Assembly (NCBI RefSeq): GCF_003672135.1
Contig: NC_039512.1
Location: 7,886,374 to 7,950,373 of the forward strand
DNA length: 64,000 nucleotides
Source: Ooceraea biroi
Taxonomy: Eukaryota; Arthropoda; Insecta; Hymenoptera; Formicidae
Reading direction: 5' to 3'
Made by a program: the position numbers and the translations under genes. The first letter of the stretch is position 1. Every line of letters begins with the position of its first letter. This document shows positions 1-11,536 of the stretch, in pieces. The notes below the pieces were generated by a model. The model saw only the letters and a list, made by a program, of their open reading frames with translations. It was not told where the DNA came from and ran no database searches.

Positions 1-2500
1 TACAAAATATCGAGGAAAATAAGAAAAAAATAAATAAATAAAAATAGTATCGAACTAGGTTGAACGACCTAATCATAGCGCAGCAAGCTCTGATGTGAAA
101 ACGCTGTAAGTACTTAACTCCAGCTGTTTTTTCTATGATTTTTACACGTAGACTCTTATCGAACCCCTGGTCTGGTTACTTCGCTTCCTGGCACCGATTT
201 AATCGACACTAATCCCCCAGTCTCTCGATTCTCTCGCTCTTTCGAGCTTTTTTACATGTAGCCCAGATTCTCGTTTGTTGTATATAAGTATCCAATAAAT
301 CATCACGCGTAAGATGCGCTGCGAAGAAAAATAATGTATTTACATTGCTGCATTATTAAAACTAAGGTAAGAATCATAAAATTGAGGCGAAACCTTTATC
401 GTCATTAATTATGAACAAAACTATCGTGTCATTATACATGTATTGCGATATATCAAACGCATTTCTGTTGCTTTTGATTTGCATCTAATGATTGTTCGTA
501 AATCATGTTAAGTTTACAATCTTTAATATAATATGAAAGTATTCCAAAAAATTTTGTGAAACAAAATATAATATAAAATATAATAAAAATATAAAATATA
601 ATGCATAAGATTTAATAATTTGTTATAAATGCCTGTAAAATACTGTTTGCCAAGTTTAAACTATCATGAAGATTCTGTCTCTGTGGGAGCAGCGCGTAAT
701 ATATAACGTCGCAATATATGTTGCTAGCAGTTTATGTGGTACAGCTTAAGTAACTGATTCAATTTCAGAGATTTGTAAAAGTAAATATTAGTTTAGCATT
801 TCATTTTAAAAGAACGCTTTTGCCTTGATTTTCGTGTGTGGAAGCGCGAATTTACTATTTATGCCGCTGCTTATACACATACGGAACGCATCGCTTCAAC
901 TACATTAAATTTAATGATGATTCCTTTGATAGTGTCGAGTTATGTACGGAAAGTTGGCTTTGTAACAGAGACCATTATTTGAATGCAATTTTTTTAATTT
1001 TCAATGTACACACAGCATCAAATATGCCCTACCGCATGAGATGCTTTGCTTGCTATATGTACATATGCAATGTACATAATTATGATGCCACATCAGCTCA
1101 TATGACAAAGTACTCGTTATCATTTTTAACTACTGTTTAAATGTGTATTAAATTAATATAGTACGTATTCATTTTGCTCGCATATCTACAATTCTGTTCG
1201 GAAAATTTACTTCTTTCTTCATTTACTCAGTTACTTTTAGCTGCTTATTCCTATCTACGATTTATTGATCTCACGTATTTTGTTAATTCCAATATTTAAA
1301 GTAGTGAATAAATATATTATCAAAATGTAATATAAAATTTAATAACATAATATCGAAACAAATGCATCACATATCTATTTGGTCAAATATTTTGGTCAAA
1401 TACCCAAATGAAAAGTTTGCTTGTACAAAATAAAGAAACAGATTGGATTAAAATCAGTGCATTGATTACAAGAACAGACAGTACAAATCCGATAAACGAT
1501 AATTTAGCAACGCGAAATAAGAATAATAAGAAAACTTAACATCATATTGATTCACAACAAATTCGATATTATATTTCATGAAACAATTAATATATTACAT
1601 AATCGCATCATACACTTCGATAACTTATATAACACGTAAATGTTTATTTCGGAAATATTTTCGACGTAGGTTGATCTTTATAGGTCACTTTCTGTGAACT
1701 ACACTCTGCACGAAAAAAATATCAATCAATCGTCATTTTATTACAATAGATTTCGATGCATGTATCTCGAATTGTTTTGAAATCTGCAACCAATTAGAGC
1801 AGAAGCATAACGAAGTGCAAGCGAGAAAATTCTGTTGCATGCGATAAAATACTCAGAATACGTCACTGCCAATATACCATTGAAGCCCCCGTTAAATACC
1901 CATGTAACCCACGACAACTTATGATCCGTGGATCTTAAGGGACAACGTGTGCTAGATCTGCCCAACTGCATAAGATGCATATCCCGTGAATAGTCACGGA
2001 ATCGGAGTATATGTAGCTGTAGCTTGCAGCAGAGAATTATGCAAACTAGAGCGTTATGTAAACATGTCTCCTTGAAGAAACAGAAAATAAATTAATATCT
2101 TGCAAAATCATCCTTCACTGTTCTGTCTGTTTATCTCTATAATTTTATATACTTTTAATAAATAAAAAAGAGTACCGAGGAGCATATTATTATAATCTTT
2201 TTACTATATTATATTAATTAAATTATCGATTGTATCATTTAATGCACAATAAATTCTAAAATTCCAAGTTTTCTTTCAATTATGTTTTAAGCAGATGTTC
2301 AATTATATTTTGGCAGAAATTAAATTAAATTATCGATTATATCATTGAATTTAATGCGTAATAAATTCTAACATTCTAGGTTTTCTTTCAATTATGTTTT
2401 AAGCATTGGCAGAAAAAGAATGTGAAAGAAGATTGCGTTATATTCTAATAATTACGGAATAATCGTTACATATTATCATATAAAATAAAATATAAAAAAA
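1..2500. other. AT-rich non-coding stretch
   Basis: No open frame here resembles a known protein. The longest are a roughly 100-codon frame at 838-1140 that lacks an ATG start, and a minus-strand frame at 1741-1980 with no recognisable domain. An imperfect direct duplication of about 85 bases is visible (about 2216-2296 and 2318-2403, both ending in the same TTTCAATTATG-type stretch). The rest is simple AT-rich sequence. Confidence 0.6.
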
Positions 2501-2513
2501 TGTTACTGTGCTT

Positions 2514-2715
2514 CTATGCGAAATTTCTGTATACGCCCCCGCCAGTAGAATCCAGAATTCGTCGATAAAAGGAGATTGTCTTGAGAAAGGGTTCAACCGG
2601 ATGTGTACCGGACTGCAAGTCGCCCACGAAATCATAAGTCTGGACGTATTGTCCAGTGAAGAAGAACATCTCAGGATGTGAAATACGTCTGTCGCCTGCG
2701 CTCTTGCGGTCATGC
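2514..2715 (-). CDS. possible 3' terminal coding exon, unidentified
   Basis: On the minus strand a frame ending in TAG at 2514-2516 is open for about 65 codons back to about 2715. It reads like ordinary protein, with segments such as FFFTGQYVQTYDFVGDLQSG and a C-terminus GGGVYRNFA. Base composition is richer in G+C than the flanks. I do not recognise the family. A different minus frame over the same bases is also open and begins with ATG, so the coding frame is ambiguous. No convincing splice acceptor or upstream exon was found. It may be a terminal exon of a minus-strand gene, a decayed fragment, or chance. Confidence 0.25.
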
Positions 2716-2900
2716 GTTCTTCAAGCGCATGCATTTACCCCCGCGGCACTTATCGCAAGCGGGGTGGAGGGAATGGTCGGCGGGGCTTGTATTTGAAGAG
2801 CCGTCGCGCGATTTTCGCCCTCAAACGAGAGGGAGAAGCCACGGCTGCAACCGCGCGCGGCAACCTTTTGGCGATCAAACGTGTCCTGTACCGATAGTTA
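2690..2900. other. GC-rich island, basic ORFs on both strands
   Basis: A patch of about 200 bases is far richer in G+C than its surroundings. Overlapping arginine-rich frames lie on both strands: a plus frame ending about 2897 and a minus frame of about 50 codons from about 2906 to 2754. Neither matches a family I know. High GC with open frames on both strands is expected by chance in such sequence, so I read it as a promoter-like or first-exon-like island rather than a gene. Confidence 0.25.
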
Positions 2901-3669
2901 ATCATAAAAAAGCATCACTTTTTGCTTTAAGAGGTGTCGTTTGAAGGGTACGTTGTGAAGAAGCTACGGATCTTCGGAGCTGCTTAACTGAAACAAGATT
3001 TCGATATGAAGGTTGGTTGGTACATTCAATATTTTCGCAACAGGTGCACGAAATGCTAAATTTGATTTCATTATACGTGAATAGTAACTGAAACACTATT
3101 TTTAATTAAAATGGATTTCAATAATTCCTGATACTTTAATTGCATTTTAATTACATATGTTGTCTTAAAAATTATTTTAATTAATTATTTCAATTAAGTG
3201 ATAATACGTACATGATACTATATTTTAGATCCTTTTATCAGTTTCTCTGTATCTCAGCATTATGTACAAATATTTTATTATAAATGCAGAATAAAATATA
3301 AAATATTGTATATTTACTATTTGTGAATAGATAAAGCATTTAAAAATTTTTATATACTAAAAATTTTAGTTAATATTTTAAATTACAAGGACAATTTATT
3401 TAATAAATTTGTAGTAATTTTGATTCTGATTATTTTCTTCAAACATAATTAAACTTAAGCTCGCATATAGCGACACAAGTTAATTATTTACATAAAATAT
3501 TGATGTACAGACCGCGATTATCAATTATTAAGTAACAAGTTAACAAGTTTTCCAATACTTTTTACTAAGATAGCTGTATATATTGAATATTTACATATAG
3601 CATAAAAAATAAAAATTGCATTTTTTTAGATTATATGCAAATCGATTGTAATTTGTTGCGAAGCACATC

Positions 3670-3715
3670 TATCACATTAAGAGGCAGTATCTATCACATT
3701 AAGAGGCAGGTTGAT
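3670..3715. repeat. short tandem duplication
   Basis: The stretch ATCTATCACATTAAGAGGCAG appears twice back to back, a direct duplication of about 22 bases just upstream of the CCAP gene. No function is evident. Confidence 0.75.
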
Positions 3716-3773
3716 GTATGAGGGAAATCGTTACCGATTATGTGCATTAAGTTAATTAAACCAAATCAAATGT

Positions 3774-3800
3774 GTTTTATATAGTGTGGCAAATAACGTC
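3774..3800 (+). promoter_or_regulatory. candidate CCAP promoter (TATA-like, CRE-like)
   Basis: TTTATATAG at about 3777 resembles a TATA box. About 15 bases downstream is AACGTCAT, similar to a CREB half-site arrangement. The pair lies about 110-130 bases upstream of the proposed CCAP start codon. The composition is AT-rich, so a chance match is quite possible. Confidence 0.25.
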
Positions 3801-3907
3801 ATAACTTCACTAATTGTTAATTAACCGTAGTGTAAAATTGATCTGTAGAGCGCCTAAGCAGCTTAAGTGTCGGGTCTCTTCAGAGCGCTTTGTATAATGA
3901 TTATATA

Positions 3908-5113
3908 ATGGAATATTTATTACATTTATACATCGCCAACCTATCCATCATTATTTTTAGTATAACACAGCACTATTACAAAACGGTTCTAAAGAATAAA
4001 TTAATTCCTTGTTTCATTTCGCAGATTACCGAATACCTTTGCTGTGTGCTAACTTGTATGTGTTTGCTGAAAGTAGCAAATACTGAGGTCTCAAAAGATA
4101 AGGTAAAAATAAAAAGAACATTATATTGAAAAATCTTTCTATTTGCAGTAATCGAATTCAAAATTAATATCGTCTAAAACTAAAATTCTAAACTTATAAA
4201 GAATTTAAATCTAATATATATCTAATATATATCTGTATTAGAAAGAAATATTTAATTATAAAGATTAAATCTCTATATATAAAATAATAAACTTGGGAAT
4301 TATAAAAGGTCTGAAAAATATCTTTTCAGATTTGATAAATTAGATTATATTCAGAAATATAGGAAAAACAATTCTATGTAAATGTATTATATACTTCGAT
4401 CATAGAATAGCACAGTACGTGTAGGCATATGTGGAAATATGTTGCATAACTCTCATATTAAAGAGTAATTAAATTTGACATTCTTGAGAGAGAGAGAGAA
4501 AGATAAAAATACTTTCAATAAAAATCCGTGGGTAGAATTCGCTTTTGCAGCTTGAACGTCAACTTCTGGACGCCCTTACGTCGGAGAAGACAGTCAAACC
4601 GAAGAGACCATTTTGCAATGCTTTTACAGGTGAAGAACAAATAAGTTTGCTATTTTTTTATTAATAATATTTTCATCAATATTATAAAATATTAAATGTT
4701 TCCTAATATTAAATAAAATAGAAATACATCGCTTTTTCGTCAAATCACTGTTGTGTAAAATAGATCATAATAGAATTATCTATTGTTGTAGAATGATCTT
4801 GAAAGATCTTTGTAATAAAACAATATTGATAAAGAATAATAAAGTAAATTCTTGTACTTACATCATAGGATGTGGCAGATTTTTCCCGGACGAGAAAAGG
4901 AGCTTTGTTATAACTCGGCGGGATTCGCAGGATTTCCAGGCGACAAGCAATAGCGTTCGACTTCCGATTTCGTTATACAAAGCGCTGCTGAATGCCGCTA
5001 AAGAAAACACTTGGAATAAGATCGGTCGTGAAGAAAACAATTACCGATTACAACAAATGCCACAAGCTTATCTCCTAGATCGAGTGCCCCTACGCGATAC
5101 ATTGGAAAGCTAA
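3908..5113 (+). CDS. CCAP: crustacean cardioactive peptide (CCAP) precursor
   Basis: Encodes the prepro-hormone for CCAP, a cyclic amidated neuropeptide that in insects drives ecdysis behaviour and speeds the heart. Exons: 3908-4102 (start uncertain), 4551-4629, 4869-5113; phases 0 and 1 agree. The mature peptide PFCNAFTGC is exact. It is split by the second intron inside the Gly codon before the final Cys, so no continuous genomic frame shows it. KPKR precedes it (dibasic-type cleavage). The amide donor Gly is followed by one Arg and then FFPDEKR, not the usual GKR/GRKR, so C-terminal processing would need monobasic cleavage. The hydrophobic stretch YLCCVLTCMCLL is the likely signal core. 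It sits well inside exon 1 if ATG 3908 is used; a good acceptor at 4024/4025 suggests that the true start may lie in an unseen upstream exon. The C-terminal peptide is unrecognised. Confidence 0.88.
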
Positions 5114-5913
5114 TTTTGACGCAACTTGATGTATGGGCGCCACTAGAAATTCCAATCCGTCAAATGGAATCGCAGATCTTTTTTTATTTCCACGTGTATA
5201 TTATATATAAAGTTCAGCTATAATAAATGAAACTTGATGTTCAATGAATTGTTCAATGAAAATTATATTAACAAAACTGTACTATTTTAACCGAAAATCT
5301 CTTTTCTTTTGCGCAAAAAAAATCGATAGAACGCAGTTGTATTTTCTATCTACAACCACTTTACGGCACCTTGATACAAACATTTATTTTCGCTTATTAC
5401 TGCGTAATAGTTATAGATAAACATAAATGTAAATCAGAAAAATGTACACGATTGTATGACATTTTATTTTGTATACAACTTCTACAGAAAGTTTATCATT
5501 GTTACTGCACTGTCCATGAAGGAAGCATATAAAAATGAAACCGCTATATTAATGCTAAAAAGTATTAGCTTAGAAATCTTCACTTATCTATAAAAACATC
5601 TCGATGGCTATGTATTTATTTGTATGTACCCGATTGACGGGATTGTAATTATTTACTGCTAAGTAACTTTAAGTCGTATAATTTTCACATAATTGTTAAA
5701 TTCGATCTGATTTGTATTCAATAAATTATACAAAACCTGTTATCTTTACTTAATTAATATCCAAATCTCCTATTTTAACTACTTTGTTTTATTTAATATG
5801 TAATAATTTTTTTTTCAAATTGTAATTGTAAAATAATATATATTAAAAGTAAATATTAGCAAGAACATTGCACATAATAAATGACACTTTTTTATATACT
5901 TATCTTGAATAGT
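5114..5913. other. CCAP 3' region and TRAF-like gene 3' region
   Basis: Convergent gap between CCAP (+) and the TRAF-like gene (-). AATAAA occurs at about 5223 on the plus strand, a plausible CCAP polyadenylation signal. TTTATT at about 5787 (AATAAA on the minus strand) could serve the opposite gene. No coding frame is seen. Confidence 0.5.
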
Positions 5914-8900
5914 TTATAAATAAACAACAAGTTTTATTAGCAGATTTCCGTTCCACATATACCTGCGTTTTCTCAAATATTCCTGAGATATGGTTGATAA
6001 CGAGTTTGATACAATGAGATACCTGGGTATACTTAAACCGACACACTCTGGATTGTCCTTTGCGTTCGCTGGTCTTCCCCAAAACTTTCCCGTGCAAATT
6101 GTTGCTGGATCCCAAATTCGTGATCGCCGGTCCTCACGTACATTTTCCGGAGAATGATCTAAAATCTGCCAAATCTCATTTTAATCACGTACGTTTTATT
6201 AATAACACGAAATAATTCTTTAATACAACTTATATATATATTTATATTAATAACTTTGTTTTAATTATTATCTTGACTAATCTTAAATAATCTTAAACAT
6301 TTTGAAAATTTTGAAAATTTATCTTTTATATTTATCTCTTATGTATTATAATACGTAAAATTTAAATACGATGTAAAAAGTATTTCTTTATTTAGTAGGC
6401 ATGGTTAAATTATTCCACGATCTTTTAATCAGTTCTATCTCTATGGTATAACTACCTATATATAATATACCTATATATAATATGTATACCTAAATTAACA
6501 AAAAAATATATAATTTAAAAGAGAAAGTAAGATAATTACAACATTGAAAAACCTTTATTCGTTCTTTTTATAACGAGATTCGAATAGAAAAGGATCGTAT
6601 GTAGGTGGGACTTTTTAACTTCGTTCGAAATTATTTGATCGCGTTAGAAACTTTCTTTTACGGCCGTCTTGAAAAACTTTTCTATATAGCCATGATGAAA
6701 TACAGTATTCCCCTCGATTCTTTTTTCCATCGATAGGAACTGTGTGTCTGCGCAGGGCCTCTTTTGTACTTTTCAATTACATTATTCTCGATCGAAAAAC
6801 CTCTGTGAAATTTTATTCCACTCAAATACGTCACATGTCGATATATTCCTCCTGAACTCCTGACTTTTTCACGTCTTGTGCTCTTATATACGTATACCTC
6901 TAGGCGGATCCTATGTGGAAACGGCCACGCGAGAATGGAATTGTAACGACCAGCAGTCAGTCCGACACCAACAAAGATCGTACCATCGGGAAAATATTTT
7001 GGCGTAATTTTCAAATACATGGCGTAACCGTGTTGACCCACGTAGAAGATAGGGCTGCGCATTGAACGACCAGTATGCCAATTCTTCAGCATTTCATTAA
7101 ACTGATTCACCTGCCAGTAGTAAATGAATGCACTTGTCGTATCTGAAATAAAGAACACCCATAAAATTTCAAAGTTGCGACTCTTGATACACTCTTCGAC
7201 GTCTTTGGAGTTGAACTTTTCTCGGCTAAAGCTATAATTGCGAAGGGACATCGCAAGTTATTAGATTGCAACTAGTTGTACGATAAAGTCTAATGTTTCA
7301 GTTAATTTGAGATAAATTTTGCTTCAATATATAAGTAATTAAGAAGTTAACGGTCATATGTTTGCTTGTTATTCAAAGTTAACTTTTTTTTTAAACTGTA
7401 ATATTCCCAATTTCAAATATTAATTTAATCAAGTCTATGCTACTTGCTAAAATATTTGTGTTCGAATTATTAGAAAAGTCGTTATTAAAAATTAAAAATT
7501 AATATACGTTCAATCAAATTATTTTATATATATGTACAATAAATAATTCTTTTGCAAACATTGATCATTTGCTCCTATTCTATATTCATTACATAACATT
7601 TCATTGCGTAATATAGTAATTTACGTTTAATGTTTGATAAGCAATGTTTAATAACATAATTATAACTAGAAGTTTAACAAAGCGATTGTGTCACGTACAT
7701 CTACGAATATCTCCGCGGATTACATGATGCTTCCGCTATTCAATGCAAATGCAGTTAATCATTTACTTGTAACACAGAATAAATCTCAGTACTTCGTTAT
7801 ACCATTCATTTTGATTATATTATGCTTATCCCGACTAAGCTCAGCTTTGTCGTTCCATGGACAAGACGAACTTTACGCAATACACCCTCGACATAGATCT
7901 ATATTTGCATAAAACCACACATCTCTTACATACAAATGCTTAGCTTAGGCTCCGTAATAACAATGCACATTGTGCGGAAAATGCAAGTATTCTACACGCG
8001 TGACAACCACATTGTATTTTTGGTCGCTATTCTAGAACAGCATACATAACAATAATACATACAGAATTCAAATATCACGTCTTGTAGTACATTTAATCTT
8101 AGCTTCCTAAAGAACAGATTACACATTTTTATAAAAATTATATGAACGATCGAAGCTGAAATTTTTTGTTATTTTCATTTTCTCACGCGCAATTAATTGT
8201 GAAGATCCATTCATTTATTTGAATTAAAAAGTGTCCGTTTCTGAATTTAATGCAACAATATTTTAAAGTGGATTAGAGAGAAATAATAGTTTGTAAAAAC
8301 TGAAAAATCTTTGTCTTCCTAAAATTTTAACATTTAATAATATAAAATATTAAAATGCAAAACTAATAAATGTTATTTAAAATTCTAATTTCAAGAAAAA
8401 TTTGTACTAAAAATTTGTTGTGTATTAATCAATATAATGCATTTTTTATATTAATATATCGAAGTATTGAAATAGAAATTCTTTTTTGAATGTGTAATTG
8501 TGATGGTTGATAGGATTGCCGTTTTGTCAAGTTTATTTACGTGTAATCGATGTTACTCAAATATCAGTCGCAGGACACAACTGTACTACTATGTAGTAGT
8601 AAAGGCACTTGCAAAGTTTCGATAACTTTGATAACTTAGATCTCCCAGTTGCTGAAGAACCGTTTCGTGTTTGAACCGTGTTGAACTTAAACTGAGAGCA
8701 TAAAGTTAACTTCGGACTATTGTAATTATAAATTGTACGTTGCCAAACATGCTCTTTTTGTGTTAATTATCTCAAAAATTTCCTTATATATATTAAATTT
8801 ATTTATATATATCGCAGGATTATTTTGCTTCTCCGAGTTTACCTTGAGAGTAATCCTTAATCATTGCACTAACCGTTTAATGTTGACAAGTTTTGCACGG

Positions 8901-9678
8901 TATTGTTGAATTTATCGATCTCGGTCTGTCTCGGCGATACATAAGCACAGGATGTTGTAACGTCGTACAGATTAGCATTTCGTATATTTTTCAATTGATT
9001 CGGTTGCTGCTCCAAAACATTGTGGAGTAACCACTTGATATGTGCGAACTCTCCCATCAACTTTCTCTCTAGGCTCGCGAATTTTTCGTCCATTTTCTCT
9101 GTGAAAATGAGCAATTAACTTTTTATAGAAAGACATAGTTATCTGTAATGAAAAGAAAATATTTAATCAACTCCTAAGATTTAACTTGGCTGTGGGAGCA
9201 ATTTTTCTTTATGTAATTATAACTCTTTATGATCTCATTTGATGTCACTATTAAAATTGTCATACAACTTCTCGTAAAACATGACATTTTCCAATATAAT
9301 TAAATGTAAGTAAAATTATTCACGATTGACATTTTATTTCGACATAAATAACGAATTGCAACAAGTTTGTGTTAACTGAAATTTTTATATATGCCGTATT
9401 TATTTTGCGCTTTGAGAGATATTCGTGTACAATGTCTTGTGTCAGTAGCATCAATCCGCCAGGTCGATAATATTAAATTTTTTTTCATTTTCACTCACTT
9501 GCTTTACAAGTCCCGGTGAGTACCGTCGTAACGGTCGCACGTGCATTCGCAACCATCTCCTCTGTTGCGATCGTGCATGCGGTATGCTGCGTTTCCGTGA
9601 CATCGCCGCTATTGACACTGGCCTCGATTTCGGCTAAAAATTGCGCGAAAATGTATCGCGCACAGACTTGCGCTTGTG
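5914..9678 (-). CDS. TRAF-like protein with coiled coil and MATH domain
   Basis: Exons in transcription order: 9678-9499, 9098-8874, 7142-6898, 6165-5914 (stop TAA). The intron phases (1, 1, 0) join cleanly. The second exon holds a charged helix (MDEKFASLERKLMGEF and following) that looks like a TRAF-type coiled coil. The last two exons encode a MATH/TRAF-C domain: a W..VNQFNEML start, GYAMYLKI, VGVGLTAGRYN, WPFPHRIRLE, then ILDHSPEN, RRSRIWDP, NPECVGLSIPR and a final NGNLLIKLVVYL. MATH domains bind receptor tails or substrates of ubiquitin ligases. No RING or zinc finger was found upstream. The first exon has an internal ATG at 9556-9554 that would give a short coiled-coil plus MATH protein; an upstream frame stays open, so the start is unresolved. 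The 1.7-kb intron 7143-8873 has no recognised gene. Confidence 0.72.
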
Positions 9679-10625
9679 CTTGACGAGATCAAGAAGTGTA
9701 TAAAGATGTAAAACATACTTTTTAATGATTTGTTTTAATTTCTTAAATAAAATCAGAATATTTTTATTGAAATACAGTTAGAAATACATTCTTCGTATAG
9801 TTATATTTCTATCTTTATGTAGTTATAAACATAACATTTTGCAATTAGTGTACTTTTTATTAAATTAATGTACTTTAAATTAATTAAAGCCCAATTATAT
9901 ACGAATACACACACTTGACTTGATTGCGAAAAATTACGGAGCAAAAGAAGATCGCTACTTTCAAAGGCAACAAACCAACGAATACCAATAACTATGGCTG
10001 TGTCTATTATTGATCGCCAGTCTAGCAAAATTATTTCTTCTATTTCTATTTCTTTTATTCTGTTTTTATTATTGAACGGAGATTGAGTATTGAAAATTGA
10101 GCATTGCTCGTAGTGGCAGTAACTACGAAATACAGTCTGTATTTTTAGTGAAGTTCTCACTAATTGTTGATGGTCCAGTAAAAATTAAGGTTTCAGTTGT
10201 TACGTATCACTGATTCAGCCAATAACAGACTGGTAATAATTACTAATTCAGGTCAAAAGAGTAAAATTTAAAAAAATGTTTTATATAAAATTATATGATT
10301 TTATAATAGGTCTCTATCCCTTCAAATAATAAATTTCTTATCTATTTGATTATTTATAAATTGTAAATGTAAAATTATTAAATTGACTGTTTGAATTGAA
10401 AAATGTGTAATTAACAGTTTTAACAATAATTTCATTTAATTAACAGTTTTAAGAATAATTTCATTGTTATCTGAGATTATTGCTTCTGAACATTGAGACC
10501 TAAATTAAAAATTGGAATTTATCTGTATAAAAAACGAGAAGCTCATGTTTCTATTGTAAATTGTATTATCATGCCGAGTTCGACCGGAAAATGTTCGCGC
10601 AAGATAAATGAAGTTTTTCACTTAC

Positions 10626-10675
10626 GCAGTTTCCGCAAAGGTTCACTTGCACCTCTGCACGCCAAATAGAGCGTA
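10626..10675 (-). other. candidate upstream exon of the TRAF-like gene
   Basis: A 50-base segment on the minus strand is bounded by a good acceptor (TTTTATCTCAG) and a strong donor (GTAAGTG). A second segment ends at a GTGAGT donor near 10,709. In the frames tested, stops or phase clashes prevent a clean coding join to the exon at 9678-9499, so these are more likely 5' UTR exons than coding ones. Confidence 0.35.
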
Positions 10676-11536
10676 CTGAGATAAAACAATGATATGGGAA
10701 AACTCACGATCATCGACATTTCGTTGTTGCACGTCAACAGCACGTTATGAATTCATCTCGCTCGAAATTACGGTCGACCGCGAACGACGATGTAACATCT
10801 ACAGCATACAAAAATAGATTTTATCGCCCTTTTTACTGCCCAGTTTAAACAGAATGAAGACAAATTATATAGACAATTAATATAATGTATTTTTATAAAG
10901 AATCGAATTCTATTACGCACACATGAACTGTACAAGTTTTCAATATTATTTTTATAATTTTTGATCAGTTATTGTATCTATTTAATAAAATAAAACTGAA
11001 AAAATTCTTTGAATTATATATATAAAATCAACAAAGAACTCAATAGATAAAACATGAAATATTGTTTGTTAAATTATAATTTACAGATTATACGAAAGTG
11101 AAAGAAAATTAATAAAAATGAAAATAAATAAATAAATAAAAGCTCTTGTTACTTGTTAAAAAATTAAACAGATAATAATACAAAGTTGGAAACTCTTAAT
11201 AAGAAAAAGCATGATAAATTATTAGATTCATTAAAATCAATAAATTTATTAGTGCACTAATTAATTTTTAAGCAGTGTCCGATTTATGACAAAAGTCGTA
11301 TGTAATAATATGTAAAAAATGGACAATTCAATTAAATGTTTTAAAAAAGAGGAGTTTATGCAAATTGAAAGCATACGCTCGATATTTAGCTAACAGGACA
11401 TTTTCAGTACTCGAGTTAACCTACTAGTTACACCGTGATTCATGTAACATACAATTCGGGCGGGCGATTCGTAGCAGTCAGCTGGTATATCGTGATATCC
11501 GACTTTATCTTTTTATTTATATTGACTTTGTGAAAA

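Noticed and set aside
838..1140. 100-codon plus frame near the left edge
   Set aside because: Begins with GTG rather than ATG, is AT-rich, and has no recognisable similarity or splice sites.
7688..7912. Plus ORF in the large intron of the TRAF-like gene
   Set aside because: It has a hydrophobic stretch, but no ATG near a signal peptide, no splice context and no known family.
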